From the NCBI GenBank assembly GCA_016713035.1, contig JADJPW010000007.1, positions 186,001 through 250,000 on the forward strand: a stretch of DNA of 64,000 nucleotides, in the 5' to 3' direction. How positions within the stretch are numbered: position 1 is the first letter of the stretch; the number at the start of each line of letters is the position of its first letter. This document shows, piece after piece, positions 8,699 to 17,765 of this stretch. The translations under genes and the position numbers were made by a program. Below the pieces are notes generated by a model. The model saw only the letters and a list, made by a program, of their open reading frames with translations, did no database searches and was not told the origin of the DNA. The stretch comes from Verrucomicrobiaceae bacterium (GTDB taxonomy: Bacteria; Verrucomicrobiota; Verrucomicrobiia; Verrucomicrobiales; Verrucomicrobiaceae).

Positions 8699-10194
8699 TC
8701 CTTCCGCTTCAACTGCGGGAAGAGGATCACGTCACGGATGCTTTCGGCGCCAGTGAGCATCATGATAAGGCGGTCGATGCCGATGCCGATGCCACCGGCG
8801 GGCGGCATGCCGTGCTCGAGGGCGAGGATGAACTCCTCGTCGATCTTTTGCGTCTCCTCACCGGCCTGGTGCTCCAGGCGTTCACGCTGGACGATGGGGT
8901 TGTTCAGCTCGGAGTAACCGGGGCTGATCTCCTGGCCGTTGATGACGAGCTCATAGACATCGACGATGCTGTCATCGTCGGCGTTTTGCTTCGCCAAAGG
9001 CACGAGTTCCTTCGGGCAATGGGTGACGTAAAGCGGATCGAACTGCTTCGCCTCGATGAGGCGCTCGAAGACATGCTGCGTGACCTCGTAGTCTTCGAAG
9101 TTCGCTCCGATCTCGACGCCGAGTTCCTTGGCGCGGGCTTTGCGCTCCTCGGGCGTGTAGTCATACCATTTCGGGTCGATGCTTTTGAGCAGATCGGTGT
9201 AGCGAGCACGCTTCCACGGGCGGGCGAGGTTGATGGTCTTGGTGACATTGCCTTCTTCGTCCTTGTGCTCGATCTTGAGGCCGCCGCAGAAGTTTTCGGC
9301 GAGATGGCAGATCATGCCTTCGACGAGGTCGGCCATCTTTTCGAAGTCGGCGTAGGCCCAGTAGGCCTCCAGCATGGTGAACTCCGGATTGTGACGGCGG
9401 CTGAGGCCTTCGTTGCGGAAGTTGCGGTTCAATTCGAAGATCTGCGTGAAGCCGGCCACGAGCAGGCGCTTCAAATACAGCTCCGGCGCGATGCGCAGGA
9501 ACATCGGCTGGTTCAGCGCATGGAAGAAAGTCTCGAAGGGCTTTGCGGCCGCGCCGCCGGGCACGTCCTGCATCATCGGCGTCTCGACTTCCATGAAGCC
9601 GCGCTCCTGCATGTAATTGCGGATGGCGGCGACCATCTTGCTGCGCGTGACGAAGATCTCGCGGCTGCGGTCATTGGAAATGAGATCGAGGTAGCGCTGG
9701 CGGTATTTGATCTCCTTGTCGGCAACGCCGTGCCACTTGTCCGGCAGCGGACGCAGCGCCTTGGACAGCGGCGTGAGCTTCTTGATGTGGATGGATTTCT
9801 CCCCGCGCTTGGTGATGAAGGTGAAACCTTCCACGCCGACGAAGTCGCCGATGTCCACGAGGCCTGTGAACTGAGCGTAGGCCTCATCACCCACGTCGGA
9901 CTTGCTCAAGTAGCACTGCATGCGCCCGGAGATGTCGCCAAGGTCAAAGAAGGTGGCCTTCCCCATCTCGCGACGGCTCAAAATGCGGCCCGCAACGCTC
10001 ACGGTGAGGTTTTCCTCGAACGCAGCCTTCAGCGCCCCTGGCTGATGCGTAGTGTCAAAACGACCGCCAAAGGCATCCACACCCGCTTTGACCAAATCGT
10101 CGAGTTTGGTGCGACGGATGGCGAGGAGTTCGGACTCAGAATGTTCGGGGGCGGCTGGCGGTGGCGTGTTCGGCTGCATGATGGGGGCGTGCAT
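8695..10194 (-). CDS. lysS: Lysyl-tRNA synthetase (class II)
   Basis: This enzyme charges tRNA-Lys in the cytosol. The 499-residue product has an N-terminal OB-fold (LSVSVAGRILSRR region), then motif 2 (FRNEGLSRRHNPEFTMLE) and motif 3 (GIGIGIDRLIMMLTGAESIRD). Length is normal. The true start may be the second Met (15 bp in), since the first residues are low-complexity. The TAG stop is formed by the CTAG at the end of the adjacent MITE-like element, so the insertion appears to have hit exactly at the gene end without changing the protein core. Confidence 0.96.
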   Translation of the reverse strand: MHAPIMQPNTPPPAAPEHSESELLAIRRTKLDDLVKAGVDAFGGRFDTTHQPGALKAAFEENLTVSVAGRILSRREMGKATFFDLGDISGRMQCYLSKSDVGDEAYAQFTGLVDIGDFVGVEGFTFITKRGEKSIHIKKLTPLSKALRPLPDKWHGVADKEIKYRQRYLDLISNDRSREIFVTRSKMVAAIRNYMQERGFMEVETPMMQDVPGGAAAKPFETFFHALNQPMFLRIAPELYLKRLLVAGFTQIFELNRNFRNEGLSRRHNPEFTMLEAYWAYADFEKMADLVEGMICHLAENFCGGLKIEHKDEEGNVTKTINLARPWKRARYTDLLKSIDPKWYDYTPEERKARAKELGVEIGANFEDYEVTQHVFERLIEAKQFDPLYVTHCPKELVPLAKQNADDDSIVDVYELVINGQEISPGYSELNNPIVQRERLEHQAGEETQKIDEEFILALEHGMPPAGGIGIGIDRLIMMLTGAESIRDVILFPQLKRKD

Positions 10195-10247
10195 TTAGCC
10201 ATGTAGGCGTGTATTGCCACTGCAAATGCCGCTTTGGCACCTGGCGG

Positions 10248-11150
10248 TCACTTCTCATCATAAAACGGAAACAGCGTCTTGATCTCCTCCAGGGACGGGC
10301 GGCGGCCGTATTCGCAGATTTCGAAGGTTTCGGCGTATTTCACGGCTTTGCCTTTTTCGGGGCCGTAGAGCTTGATGAGGAGGTCGCGGTATTTGTCGGC
10401 TTCGCTGCCTTGGCGGGCACCCCAGCGGCGTTTGAGCCAGGCGCGGCGTGCGGCCTCGTCGCTGGCGGGTGGGACGTTTTTGACATGCTCTTCGGAGCCA
10501 TTGGCACCGCCTTCGTAGTGCTGGGAGGTGAGCTCGTGGATGCCATCGAGTTTTTGGTCAAAGGAGTCGTCCACACTGACGGCGATGTCTGGGGTGAAGG
10601 GATAGGGTTTTTGGAAGCCATCGCTGGAGTAGAGGAAAACGGGGTTCTTTTTCAGCGGTGGCACATCTGGCACGATGAAGGGGACTGTGACCATGAAGGC
10701 GGCGTCCTGGATGAGCACGCCGACGTAGCGATGGTCAGGATGATAATCCCAGGGCCGGTGGGCGATGACGATGTCTGCACGCCACTCGCGGATGACGCGG
10801 GTGATGAGCTTGCGGTTCTCCAGCGTGGGCAAAAGCTCGCCATCATGGATGTCGAGCACCTGGGAGGTGACGCCGAGTTTTTTCGCGCAGGCGGCAGCTT
10901 CTGCCGCGCGGCGCTGGGCGAGCGGGCCGCCAGCTTCCTTCCAGTGACCGATGTCGCCATTGGTGACGGAGACGAGTTTCACATGGTGCCCCTGCCGCGC
11001 CCATTTCACCGCAGTGCCAGCGGTTTTATACTCGGCGTCATCGGGGTGGGCTCCAAAGACGATGATGCGGAGCTTTCCATCGCTCTCCTGGGCGTGGAGC
11101 AGCGTGGGGACGAGGCTGAGGGTGAGTGCGGTGAGTAGGGTGCGGATCAT
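10248..11150 (-). CDS. Secreted PIG-L/LmbE-family deacetylase
   Basis: The 300-residue product has a signal peptide and the zinc motif AHPDD (residues 34-38) in the context IIVFGAHPDDAEY. The partner motif HRPWDYHPDHR follows at mid-protein. PIG-L enzymes are zinc-dependent de-N-acetylases, mostly of GlcNAc-containing compounds. Export suggests an extracytoplasmic glycan substrate, which is inference. It ends about 50 bp from lysS on the same strand, so the two may be co-transcribed. Confidence 0.85.
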   Translation of the reverse strand: MIRTLLTALTLSLVPTLLHAQESDGKLRIIVFGAHPDDAEYKTAGTAVKWARQGHHVKLVSVTNGDIGHWKEAGGPLAQRRAAEAAACAKKLGVTSQVLDIHDGELLPTLENRKLITRVIREWRADIVIAHRPWDYHPDHRYVGVLIQDAAFMVTVPFIVPDVPPLKKNPVFLYSSDGFQKPYPFTPDIAVSVDDSFDQKLDGIHELTSQHYEGGANGSEEHVKNVPPASDEAARRAWLKRRWGARQGSEADKYRDLLIKLYGPEKGKAVKYAETFEICEYGRRPSLEEIKTLFPFYDEK

Positions 11151-11187
11151 GGCAGCCTCTCACTACGCCCTGCGCGGTGGATGTCGT

Positions 11188-12456
11188 TCAGCGGGTGGCT
11201 CGGAGGCGGAGAAAGGCCTTTTCCGTGCCAGGGACGGCGATGGTGATGCTGCCATCGGGCTGCGGGTGGATCTCGCTGGCGGGGAGATCGGTCCAGGTGT
11301 GTAGATCGGCGGATTTTTGGGGTGTGAGGCTGCCCCATTCGCTGAAGACGGTGCGTAGGCGGTAGTTCATGGTCAGGGCTCCATTTTGAAAAGTGGGCTG
11401 CGGCATGCTGGCGGCATGGGTGACGCCTTCCAGGGCGAACTCGATCAGATTCGGCACGCCGTCCTGGTCGGCATCGCCAGTGAGGGTGCCGCTGGTGCCC
11501 TGGGAGGCCATCCATTCGTGAAATGGGATGTCGGGGTCGAGTCCGAGCACCTGGGTGATGAGCTCATCATCCGTGAGTGAAGGGATCGGTGTCGCCGAAT
11601 AGCTGGCCTGAAAGGCTGCAACGATGAGCTGGGCGATGCGTGCATGCGCGGAGGTGATGGGATGAAAGCCATCGCCGCTAAAGACATACCGCGTGCGGGA
11701 GTCTGCATCTGCGACGCGGTAGAACTCGATGCCGCCGATGCGGTAGGGCTGGGTGATGATGGCGCGGGTGAATTCATACACGCCGGGGACAAAGCCGATG
11801 CCCTGCTGCGTGGCCCAGGTGGCGAGGCTGGCATTCAGTGCATCCATGGCGGCGGTGACGCGTGCGGTTTTCACGGCATCGGTGGGGTAGCCTTGCTGGA
11901 TCTTCGGTGTGCAGCCCACATGCGGCACGCTGACGAGCACGATGGGGATGCTGGGCTTCAGCGCCCGCACCCAGGAGACGAGCCATTGCAGATTCGCCAA
12001 AGTGGGAGCTGTGACCTCTGGGCCGACGAAGCCATTGTAGAGGCCCGCGTAGTAACTATCTGCGTCATTGCCACCGGCGAAGATGACGACTCGCTCGACA
12101 TCGTAGCGGATGTGATTTTTGAGCGAGCTGACCCACCATTGGTTGAGCAGGCTGGTGAGCATGGACTTGATCTCTGCCGTGGTGGCGCCGGGCATGGCCC
12201 AGTTATGCGCATGGCCGGTGAGGCGGATGTCGGCATAGGCATCCCAGGTGCCGGTGTCGAACCAGTCGGTGCGGTGCTGGTGCAGGATCTCGATCCAATT
12301 CCGCGCCTGCCATGCGGCGGGGTTTTGGGGGAAGAGGCCGGGGAATTCCGCCTCGTATTCTTTGCTGAGGCTGTCACCGAGCACGAGGCACTGCTCCGCC
12401 CGCAACGCTGGGGCGCAGAGGAGTAGAGTCAGGGTGCAGAGGAGGTGACGCAGCAT
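11188..12456 (-). CDS. Secreted SGNH/GDSL hydrolase with C-terminal anchor-type domain
   Basis: A signal peptide precedes the catalytic block LVLGDSLS (Ser29). GGNDAD and DGFHP supply the remaining SGNH blocks. From about residue 310 the sequence changes to a verrucomicrobial tail with FHEWMASQG and DADQDGVPNLIEFAL, a calcium-binding thrombospondin-type-3-like motif. A beta-rich end follows. It is probably an exported esterase or lipase, with the substrate unknown. It lies 38 bp upstream of the PIG-L gene on the same strand. Confidence 0.8.
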   Translation of the reverse strand: MLRHLLCTLTLLLCAPALRAEQCLVLGDSLSKEYEAEFPGLFPQNPAAWQARNWIEILHQHRTDWFDTGTWDAYADIRLTGHAHNWAMPGATTAEIKSMLTSLLNQWWVSSLKNHIRYDVERVVIFAGGNDADSYYAGLYNGFVGPEVTAPTLANLQWLVSWVRALKPSIPIVLVSVPHVGCTPKIQQGYPTDAVKTARVTAAMDALNASLATWATQQGIGFVPGVYEFTRAIITQPYRIGGIEFYRVADADSRTRYVFSGDGFHPITSAHARIAQLIVAAFQASYSATPIPSLTDDELITQVLGLDPDIPFHEWMASQGTSGTLTGDADQDGVPNLIEFALEGVTHAASMPQPTFQNGALTMNYRLRTVFSEWGSLTPQKSADLHTWTDLPASEIHPQPDGSITIAVPGTEKAFLRLRATR

Positions 12457-12510
12457 GGCGGGGCCCTTTCAGACGCAGGATGCGCAGAAAAGTTCACCCC
12501 GCCTGCGCTT

Positions 12511-13368
12511 TCACTTCCAGGCCACGGCGGTCTGCTTCTGCTCTCCGAGGCCTTCCACGCCAAGCTCGACGACGTCGCCAGCCTTGAGAAAGAGCGGATC
12601 GGGCTTGAAGCCGAGCCCCACGCCTGGAGGTGTGCCGGTGGTGATGACATCGCCAGGGAGCAGCGTCATGAACTGGCTGAGGTAGCTCACGAGCTTCTTC
12701 ACGCCGAAGATCATCTGCGCGGTGCTGCTATTCTGGATGGTCTTGCCATTGAGCTTCAGCCAGAGTTTCAAATTCTGCGGATCAGCGACTTCATCGCGTG
12801 TGGCGAGGAAGGGGCCGATGGGGGCAAAGGTGTCACAGCTCTTGCCTTTGACCCACTGGCCGCCGCGCTCCAGCTGCCACTCGCGCTCGCTGTAGTCATT
12901 ATGCACGGCGTATCCGGCGACGTGGCTCATGGCGTCTTCTTCGCTGACGTAGCTGGCTTTTTTGCCGATGACAAAGGCCAGCTCCACTTCCCAGTCGGTC
13001 TTCTTGGAGTTCTTGGGGATCACCACATCATCATTCGGGCCGACGATGGCGCTGGTGGCCTTGAAAAAGACGATGGGCTCTGCCGGGATGGGCATGCCGC
13101 TCTCTTTGGCGTGATCGACGTAGTTCAGACCGATGCAGATGAGCTTGCTGGGCCGTGCGATGCAGGGCCCGAGGCGGACATCGGCACCCACGCTCGGAGC
13201 ACTCGCGGCGTTCGCCTTTGCCCACGCGGCGAGGCGCTCCAGTCCATCGCCACCGAAGAAGGCTTCATCATAGTCGCTGCCAAAGCTGCTGGCGTCGATG
13301 CGGCGGCCATCGTCGAGTTGCAGGCCGGGTTTTTCTTCTCCTGGGTTGCCGAAGCGGATGAGTTTCAT
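12511..13368 (-). CDS. Fumarylacetoacetate hydrolase-family protein
   Basis: This 285-residue cytosolic enzyme has the FAH-fold signature: ICIGLNYVDHAKE, EVELAFVIGKKAS, GYAVHNDYSERE and GDVITTGTPPGVG. The acidic metal ligands sit in the VELAFV and NDYSE motifs. Related enzymes cleave acylpyruvates or decarboxylate oxo-acids (for example 2-keto-3-deoxy sugar acid pathways). The SDR gene just upstream on the same strand fits a small sugar-acid catabolic pair, but that is inference. Confidence 0.88.
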   Translation of the reverse strand: MKLIRFGNPGEEKPGLQLDDGRRIDASSFGSDYDEAFFGGDGLERLAAWAKANAASAPSVGADVRLGPCIARPSKLICIGLNYVDHAKESGMPIPAEPIVFFKATSAIVGPNDDVVIPKNSKKTDWEVELAFVIGKKASYVSEEDAMSHVAGYAVHNDYSEREWQLERGGQWVKGKSCDTFAPIGPFLATRDEVADPQNLKLWLKLNGKTIQNSSTAQMIFGVKKLVSYLSQFMTLLPGDVITTGTPPGVGLGFKPDPLFLKAGDVVELGVEGLGEQKQTAVAWK

Positions 13369-13384
13369 GGTGTTTTTTGTGCGT

Positions 13385-13411
13385 TGTTCCTGGTTCTTGG
13401 TTCTTGGTTTG
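13385..13411. repeat. GTTCNNN heptamer satellite (short copy)
   Basis: About four tandem units with a 7-bp period (GTTCCTG, GTTCTTG, GTTCTTG, GTTTGAG) fill the gap between the FAH-family and SDR genes. The longer loci at 40535 and 43864 have the same period and core. Confidence 0.5.
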
Positions 13412-13417
13412 AGATCG

Positions 13418-14206
13418 TTAATTCTTTTCGTCGCCTTCGGCGTTCACATAGCGGCCGATGATCGGATACTGCTCTAGCTCGGCCACGGTGCCGGTGACGG
13501 GGAAGCTTTCGCGACCGACCCAATACACCGCAGCGGCGGCGATGTCCTCGGGCATCAAAAGGCGGCCCATCGGCACGACTTGCGCGGGCAGACGCTCCGG
13601 CCAGCCTTCACCGAGCCCGTCGCCCAGCTTCACTTGGTATTCATTGTCCGAGAGCGTCCAGCCGACATTGAGCTGATTCACCCGCACGCGATCCATGCCG
13701 AGCGAGTCGGCCAGATTCCGCGTCATCGTCATGAGCGCTCCTTTGGACATCGAGTAGGCCAGCATATTGGCCTGACCGCAGTGAGCGAGCACGGAGCCGA
13801 TGTTCAGCACGACGCCCTGGTTCTTCTTCAGCTCAGCAAACAAGGCCCGAATCAGCAGCATCGGCGCACGGGCATTCACGGCCATCATGCGATCAAAAAA
13901 CGCAGCATCCGTCTCCGCGATGCGTCCCCGGCTAGTGATGGCCGCATTGTTCACCAGCGCATCGATACGGCCAAATGCAGCGAGTGCCTCTGCGGCCAAT
14001 TTTGCGGGGAAATCCGCCTGTGCGAGGTCCCCCTGGCAAAAAGCAGCCCTGTCAGCTCCGAGCTCATTTCTCAAAGCCTCACCACGAGCCGCATCGCGAC
14101 CATGCAAGATGACTTTCGCCCCCTCCTTCACAAATCGCCGCGCCATGTGCTCGCCGATGCCTGTGGTACTGCCAGTGATGAGGATGACTTGGTCTTGGAG
14201 TCGCAT
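13418..14206 (-). CDS. SDR-family oxidoreductase
   Basis: The 262-residue protein has the NAD(P)-binding glycine motif TGSTTGIG near the N-terminus and VNNAA in the fold core. The catalytic YxxxK is read as YSMSK, preceded by the Ser in IGSVL. The Arg in HGRDAARGE after the second strand suggests NADPH preference. The substrate is unknown; classical SDRs of this length reduce or oxidise sugar-like and aldehyde/ketone groups. It precedes the FAH-family gene on the same strand with a 49-bp gap filled by heptamer repeats. Confidence 0.87.
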   Translation of the reverse strand: MRLQDQVILITGSTTGIGEHMARRFVKEGAKVILHGRDAARGEALRNELGADRAAFCQGDLAQADFPAKLAAEALAAFGRIDALVNNAAITSRGRIAETDAAFFDRMMAVNARAPMLLIRALFAELKKNQGVVLNIGSVLAHCGQANMLAYSMSKGALMTMTRNLADSLGMDRVRVNQLNVGWTLSDNEYQVKLGDGLGEGWPERLPAQVVPMGRLLMPEDIAAAAVYWVGRESFPVTGTVAELEQYPIIGRYVNAEGDEKN

Positions 14207-14342
14207 GGGGAGAGCTTTTTGGGGTTCGTAAAGCCATCTGCTATGGCGAGCCGCACTGCACTCTCAAGACCGTCTCTGCCGCTTTTTGTGACATTCACAG
14301 AGCGAAAGGTCACGTAGGTCTGCCCGTTTGCCTTCACTCCTC

Positions 14343-15206
14343 ATGAATCTCCACACCCTCCGCCTCCTTCCAGCCCTCGCTGCCGCTTTCATCGCTCCTG
14401 CCATCACTCACGCAGAAATCGCTGTAAAGAGCGGTGAAAAGATCGCCTTCCTCGGTGACTCCATCACGCAACAAGGCTGGGGCAATCCCGCAGGCTATGT
14501 GAGGCTCGTCATCGCTGGATTAGCGGCCAATGGCGTCCAGGCCGAGCCCGTCCCCGCTGGCATCGGCGGCCATAAATCGGACCAAATGCTCGCCCGGCTC
14601 GACAAAGATGTGCTCAGCAAAAAACCGCAGTGGATGACCCTGAGCTGCGGTGTGAACGACGTGTGGCACGGCCCACGCGGCGTGCCGCTGGATGATGCCA
14701 TGGCCAAAAACGGCACCTACGACGACAAGGTGGCCACACGCGGCACCTACAAGAAAAACATCACCGCCATCATCGACCAAGCGCAAGCTGCTGGCGTAAA
14801 GCCCGTGATGCTGACGGCCACCGTGATCCAAGAAAACCTCGCCAGCAAAGAAAACGGCCTCCTCGCGCCCTACAACGACTTCCTCCGCCAGCTTGCGAAG
14901 GATAAAAACGTGCCCATGGCCGATCTATACGCCCTGTTTGAAGAACGCATCAAAGCCGAAAACAAACCGAAGGCCAAAGTGCTCACCAGCGACGGCGTGC
15001 ACATGAATACCGAAGGCAACAAGCTCATGGCCATCGGCGTGCTGAAGGCCTTCGGCCTCAGCGATGCTGAAATCGAGAAGGCGAAAGCCTCCTGGGCACC
15101 GCTGGAAGCCGCCGCAGTCGAATTTGCCAAAAAACAGGCCGAAGACCGCGCCAAAGCCGCCGCTGCGAAAGCCAAGGCAAAAGCCAAAACTGCACCCAAG
15201 AAATAA
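14343..15206 (+). CDS. Secreted SGNH/GDSL hydrolase
   Basis: The ATG at 14343 gives a signal peptide ending in ITHA; an in-frame ATG 15 bp upstream is less likely. IAFLGDSITQQGW carries the nucleophile Ser, GVNDVW gives block III, and DGVHMN gives the C-terminal His block. The C-terminus is a highly charged Ala/Lys tail (KAAAAKAKAKAKTAPKK). It is likely an exported carbohydrate or lipid esterase. It is the first of four closely spaced co-directional genes ending at 18560. Confidence 0.83.
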   Translation: MNLHTLRLLPALAAAFIAPAITHAEIAVKSGEKIAFLGDSITQQGWGNPAGYVRLVIAGLAANGVQAEPVPAGIGGHKSDQMLARLDKDVLSKKPQWMTLSCGVNDVWHGPRGVPLDDAMAKNGTYDDKVATRGTYKKNITAIIDQAQAAGVKPVMLTATVIQENLASKENGLLAPYNDFLRQLAKDKNVPMADLYALFEERIKAENKPKAKVLTSDGVHMNTEGNKLMAIGVLKAFGLSDAEIEKAKASWAPLEAAAVEFAKKQAEDRAKAAAAKAKAKAKTAPKK

Positions 15207-15211
15207 CCATC

Positions 15212-16831
15212 ATGCTCGCTCGACGCACGGTCCAGTTTTTCGCTCTTTTGGCCTCCATCGGCTCCTGGGCCCATGCAGACGACTCAGGCATCACTTGGCT
15301 GGTGAACTACGATGCCAAATCACTGCCGAGCGGAGAGTGGCAAGTCACTGGCACACCCAAAACCCAGCTCGAAACCGACGGGCTGCGCTTGAGCGATGAC
15401 GGCAAAGAATTCGCGCACTTCCGCTCCGCGTTCAAACCGGAGGCGGATAGCGAAATCATCGTCGATGCCGTGGTGAAGGTGATCTCCACCACGGGCGGTG
15501 TGAAGGACAAAACCTCTGCCTCGCTGTGGCCGTGGCGTGATGGTGCGCCTGTGTCCGTGCTCGTCAGTGATGGCCGGCATCAGGAAGGGCTCGTGCTCTT
15601 TGCCAATCAAGCAGCGAGCCACACGGATCGCTTCATCCCGATGGACACGACGGGCCGCTTTCACGCCTACCGCCTCATCATTCGCGGCACGGACATGCAG
15701 ATGTTTGTCGATGGCGTGAAGAAAGTGGAGGGCCAGGGAGCCTTCTGGAAGCCCGCCGACTCGCCGGAGGCCTTTATTCAATTCGGATCGAGCGCCAAGA
15801 CCGCCACGGGCGAGGCGATCTGGCAGTCGGTGAAGCTCGGCACTCGCAAAGCGACCACCACTTTGCCAGCCGCACCTCTCAAGATCACCGTGAGCGAACC
15901 CTGGGAGATCAAGCGCGACGACATCCGCCAGACGCGGCCCTATCTCTACGACATGGGCAGCGGCCTGCTGCTCATGAGTGTGGCGCAGGGACCAGATGCT
16001 TTTTATGAGCCGTATGGCCTGCTCAAATCGACCGATGCAGGCAAGACATGGACGCCCATCCCCGGACTCGACAAGCTCGACACCACACCGCTGCCATGTC
16101 TGCGCCGTCCCGATGGAAAAATCCTCGCCATCTCACGCTGGACACGCACCCAGCCGGATGGACGCGTGGTCGGCAAAACCGTGCACCTCAACGCCGATGC
16201 GACGAGCTTTGAGATGATCGACAACGAGATCCAATTGCCCAAAGAATTCACCAATGAGGCCAAAGGCGATCAAATCATCTGCGAGCGCCATATTTGGAAC
16301 GATGCCGACGGCGGCGCGACGATGGTCGTGTGGAGCCGCAAGGCCGTGAAGCTGCCCGATGGGCGCAACAACACCGTGCGCATGTCCCACCTCATGCGCA
16401 GCACCGATGAGGGCAAAACATGGACCTACTTCAGCACCATTGGCCCTGGTGGTGAGCCCGCCGTCTGCCGCCTCAGCGCCACCGAGCAAGTCGCCGTCAT
16501 CCGTGGTGATCGGAATTCCTGCATGAAGCAGATGTTCTCCCACGACGCCGGTAAGACATGGTCAAAGCCCATCGAACTCGAAGTCGGCCGCGTCCTGCCC
16601 GATCTCTGCCTCATGAGCAATGGCGTCCTCGCCTGTAGCTACGGTCGCCCCGCGAGCTGCCTCATGTTCAGCCTCGATGGAGGCCAAACGTGGCCCCAGC
16701 ATCACGTCATCTCCGACAAAGTCGGCTTCAACTACACCAGCATCCGCGAGATCAGCCCCGGCAAGCTCCTCTACATCCATGATGCTCCGAAAATGAATGC
16801 GATGATGATCGAAGTAGAGCCGCGTAAGTAG
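15212..16831 (+). CDS. Secreted sialidase-like protein with Asp-box repeats
   Basis: This 539-residue exported protein has an N-terminal beta-sandwich region (about residues 30-210) followed by a six-bladed-propeller type domain. The latter holds at least four Asp-box motifs of the form SxDxGxTW: STDAGKTW, STDEGKTW, SHDAGKTW and SLDGGQTW. Exo-alpha-sialidases and related glycosidases share this architecture. The catalytic Arg triad was not verified, so 'sialidase' is a family-level call. It starts 5 bp after the SGNH gene, which argues for one transcript. Confidence 0.78.
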   Translation: MLARRTVQFFALLASIGSWAHADDSGITWLVNYDAKSLPSGEWQVTGTPKTQLETDGLRLSDDGKEFAHFRSAFKPEADSEIIVDAVVKVISTTGGVKDKTSASLWPWRDGAPVSVLVSDGRHQEGLVLFANQAASHTDRFIPMDTTGRFHAYRLIIRGTDMQMFVDGVKKVEGQGAFWKPADSPEAFIQFGSSAKTATGEAIWQSVKLGTRKATTTLPAAPLKITVSEPWEIKRDDIRQTRPYLYDMGSGLLLMSVAQGPDAFYEPYGLLKSTDAGKTWTPIPGLDKLDTTPLPCLRRPDGKILAISRWTRTQPDGRVVGKTVHLNADATSFEMIDNEIQLPKEFTNEAKGDQIICERHIWNDADGGATMVVWSRKAVKLPDGRNNTVRMSHLMRSTDEGKTWTYFSTIGPGGEPAVCRLSATEQVAVIRGDRNSCMKQMFSHDAGKTWSKPIELEVGRVLPDLCLMSNGVLACSYGRPASCLMFSLDGGQTWPQHHVISDKVGFNYTSIREISPGKLLYIHDAPKMNAMMIEVEPRK

Positions 16832-16837
16832 GACACC

Positions 16838-17752
16838 ATGCTCTCTCACCTCAAACACCTCTCGGCCCTCCTATGCGTTTCCGCCATCCACGCGGCCACG
16901 CCCTTTGTGCCAAATCTCGGCCCCGAGCTACCTGCGATCACTGCGACCTGTGGTGAGGTGTCTCTGCTGCTGCGGCAGGCTTCACAGTGGACACCGGGCC
17001 GCATCGACTACCGTGGTCATGCGATGACGACCGAGCGCAGTGCCTACGGCACCGTGTTCTCATTTCCCGACTGCGGCTTCATCGGCACCGGTCATCTGGA
17101 AAACGAGCCCGAGCCGCTGCAATCGCTGACCTTCATCCTAGATGGAAAACCGCTCGAAAAACCCACCGCAGTGCTGAAAGGCCAGACCTTTCGTTTTGAG
17201 CGAAAATCCCGCATCCGTGACTTTGACCTCACCTGCCTCATTGAGCTAAAAAACGACCGCCTTTACGAAACCACCACTGTCCGCACCGCCAAGGCCGTGC
17301 CGCTGAAACTCGTGTATCACTTCATGCATGCTTGGGCACCCAGCGTGTCGGCTTTTTGCGCCGGAAGCGATGCCGCACCCGGCCAAAACCTCTCCGGACC
17401 TCTGAATGATGGCGATGACACGGCGCGGAAGTTTTTCATCAACCAGCGCATCGACTGGATGGCCGTCTTCGAGCCGAAAAGCAGCCAATTCGCCGTCTCA
17501 CGCCTTCTTGCTGCGCCCGAGGCAGGCAGCCACATCGCGATGATCTGGAACGTGCCCGGCTCCTACCGCAAATTTTATCTGAAGTGCTTCGACAAAGCCA
17601 CCGTCCCCGCCGGATTCGAAGGCACCTGGAGCATGGTGACTGCCTTCGGAGCCAGCGATGCCGCATGCTGGCAAAAGGCCGCTCAAGAGCTAAGCACCGC
17701 ATTAATGCCATCTGGATCTGCGAAGGCCCCTGATGCGGTGATCAAACCCTGA
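16838..17752 (+). CDS. Secreted protein of unknown function
   Basis: The 304-residue product has a signal peptide (hydrophobic stretch ending in SAIHAA) and a beta-rich composition, but no catalytic motif I recognise. It begins 6 bp after the sialidase-like gene and ends 13 bp before the esterase gene, so it is almost certainly co-expressed with both. A role in handling the same extracellular glycan is inference. No frameshift or compositional anomaly is visible. Confidence 0.6.
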   Translation: MLSHLKHLSALLCVSAIHAATPFVPNLGPELPAITATCGEVSLLLRQASQWTPGRIDYRGHAMTTERSAYGTVFSFPDCGFIGTGHLENEPEPLQSLTFILDGKPLEKPTAVLKGQTFRFERKSRIRDFDLTCLIELKNDRLYETTTVRTAKAVPLKLVYHFMHAWAPSVSAFCAGSDAAPGQNLSGPLNDGDDTARKFFINQRIDWMAVFEPKSSQFAVSRLLAAPEAGSHIAMIWNVPGSYRKFYLKCFDKATVPAGFEGTWSMVTAFGASDAACWQKAAQELSTALMPSGSAKAPDAVIKP

Positions 17753-17765
17753 GCACGCATCCCAG

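Noticed and set aside
8812..10206. Long open frame (464 codons) on the plus strand opposite lysS
   Set aside because: It lies wholly over the well-supported lysS gene, has no family motif, and reflects GC-rich codon bias of the opposite strand.
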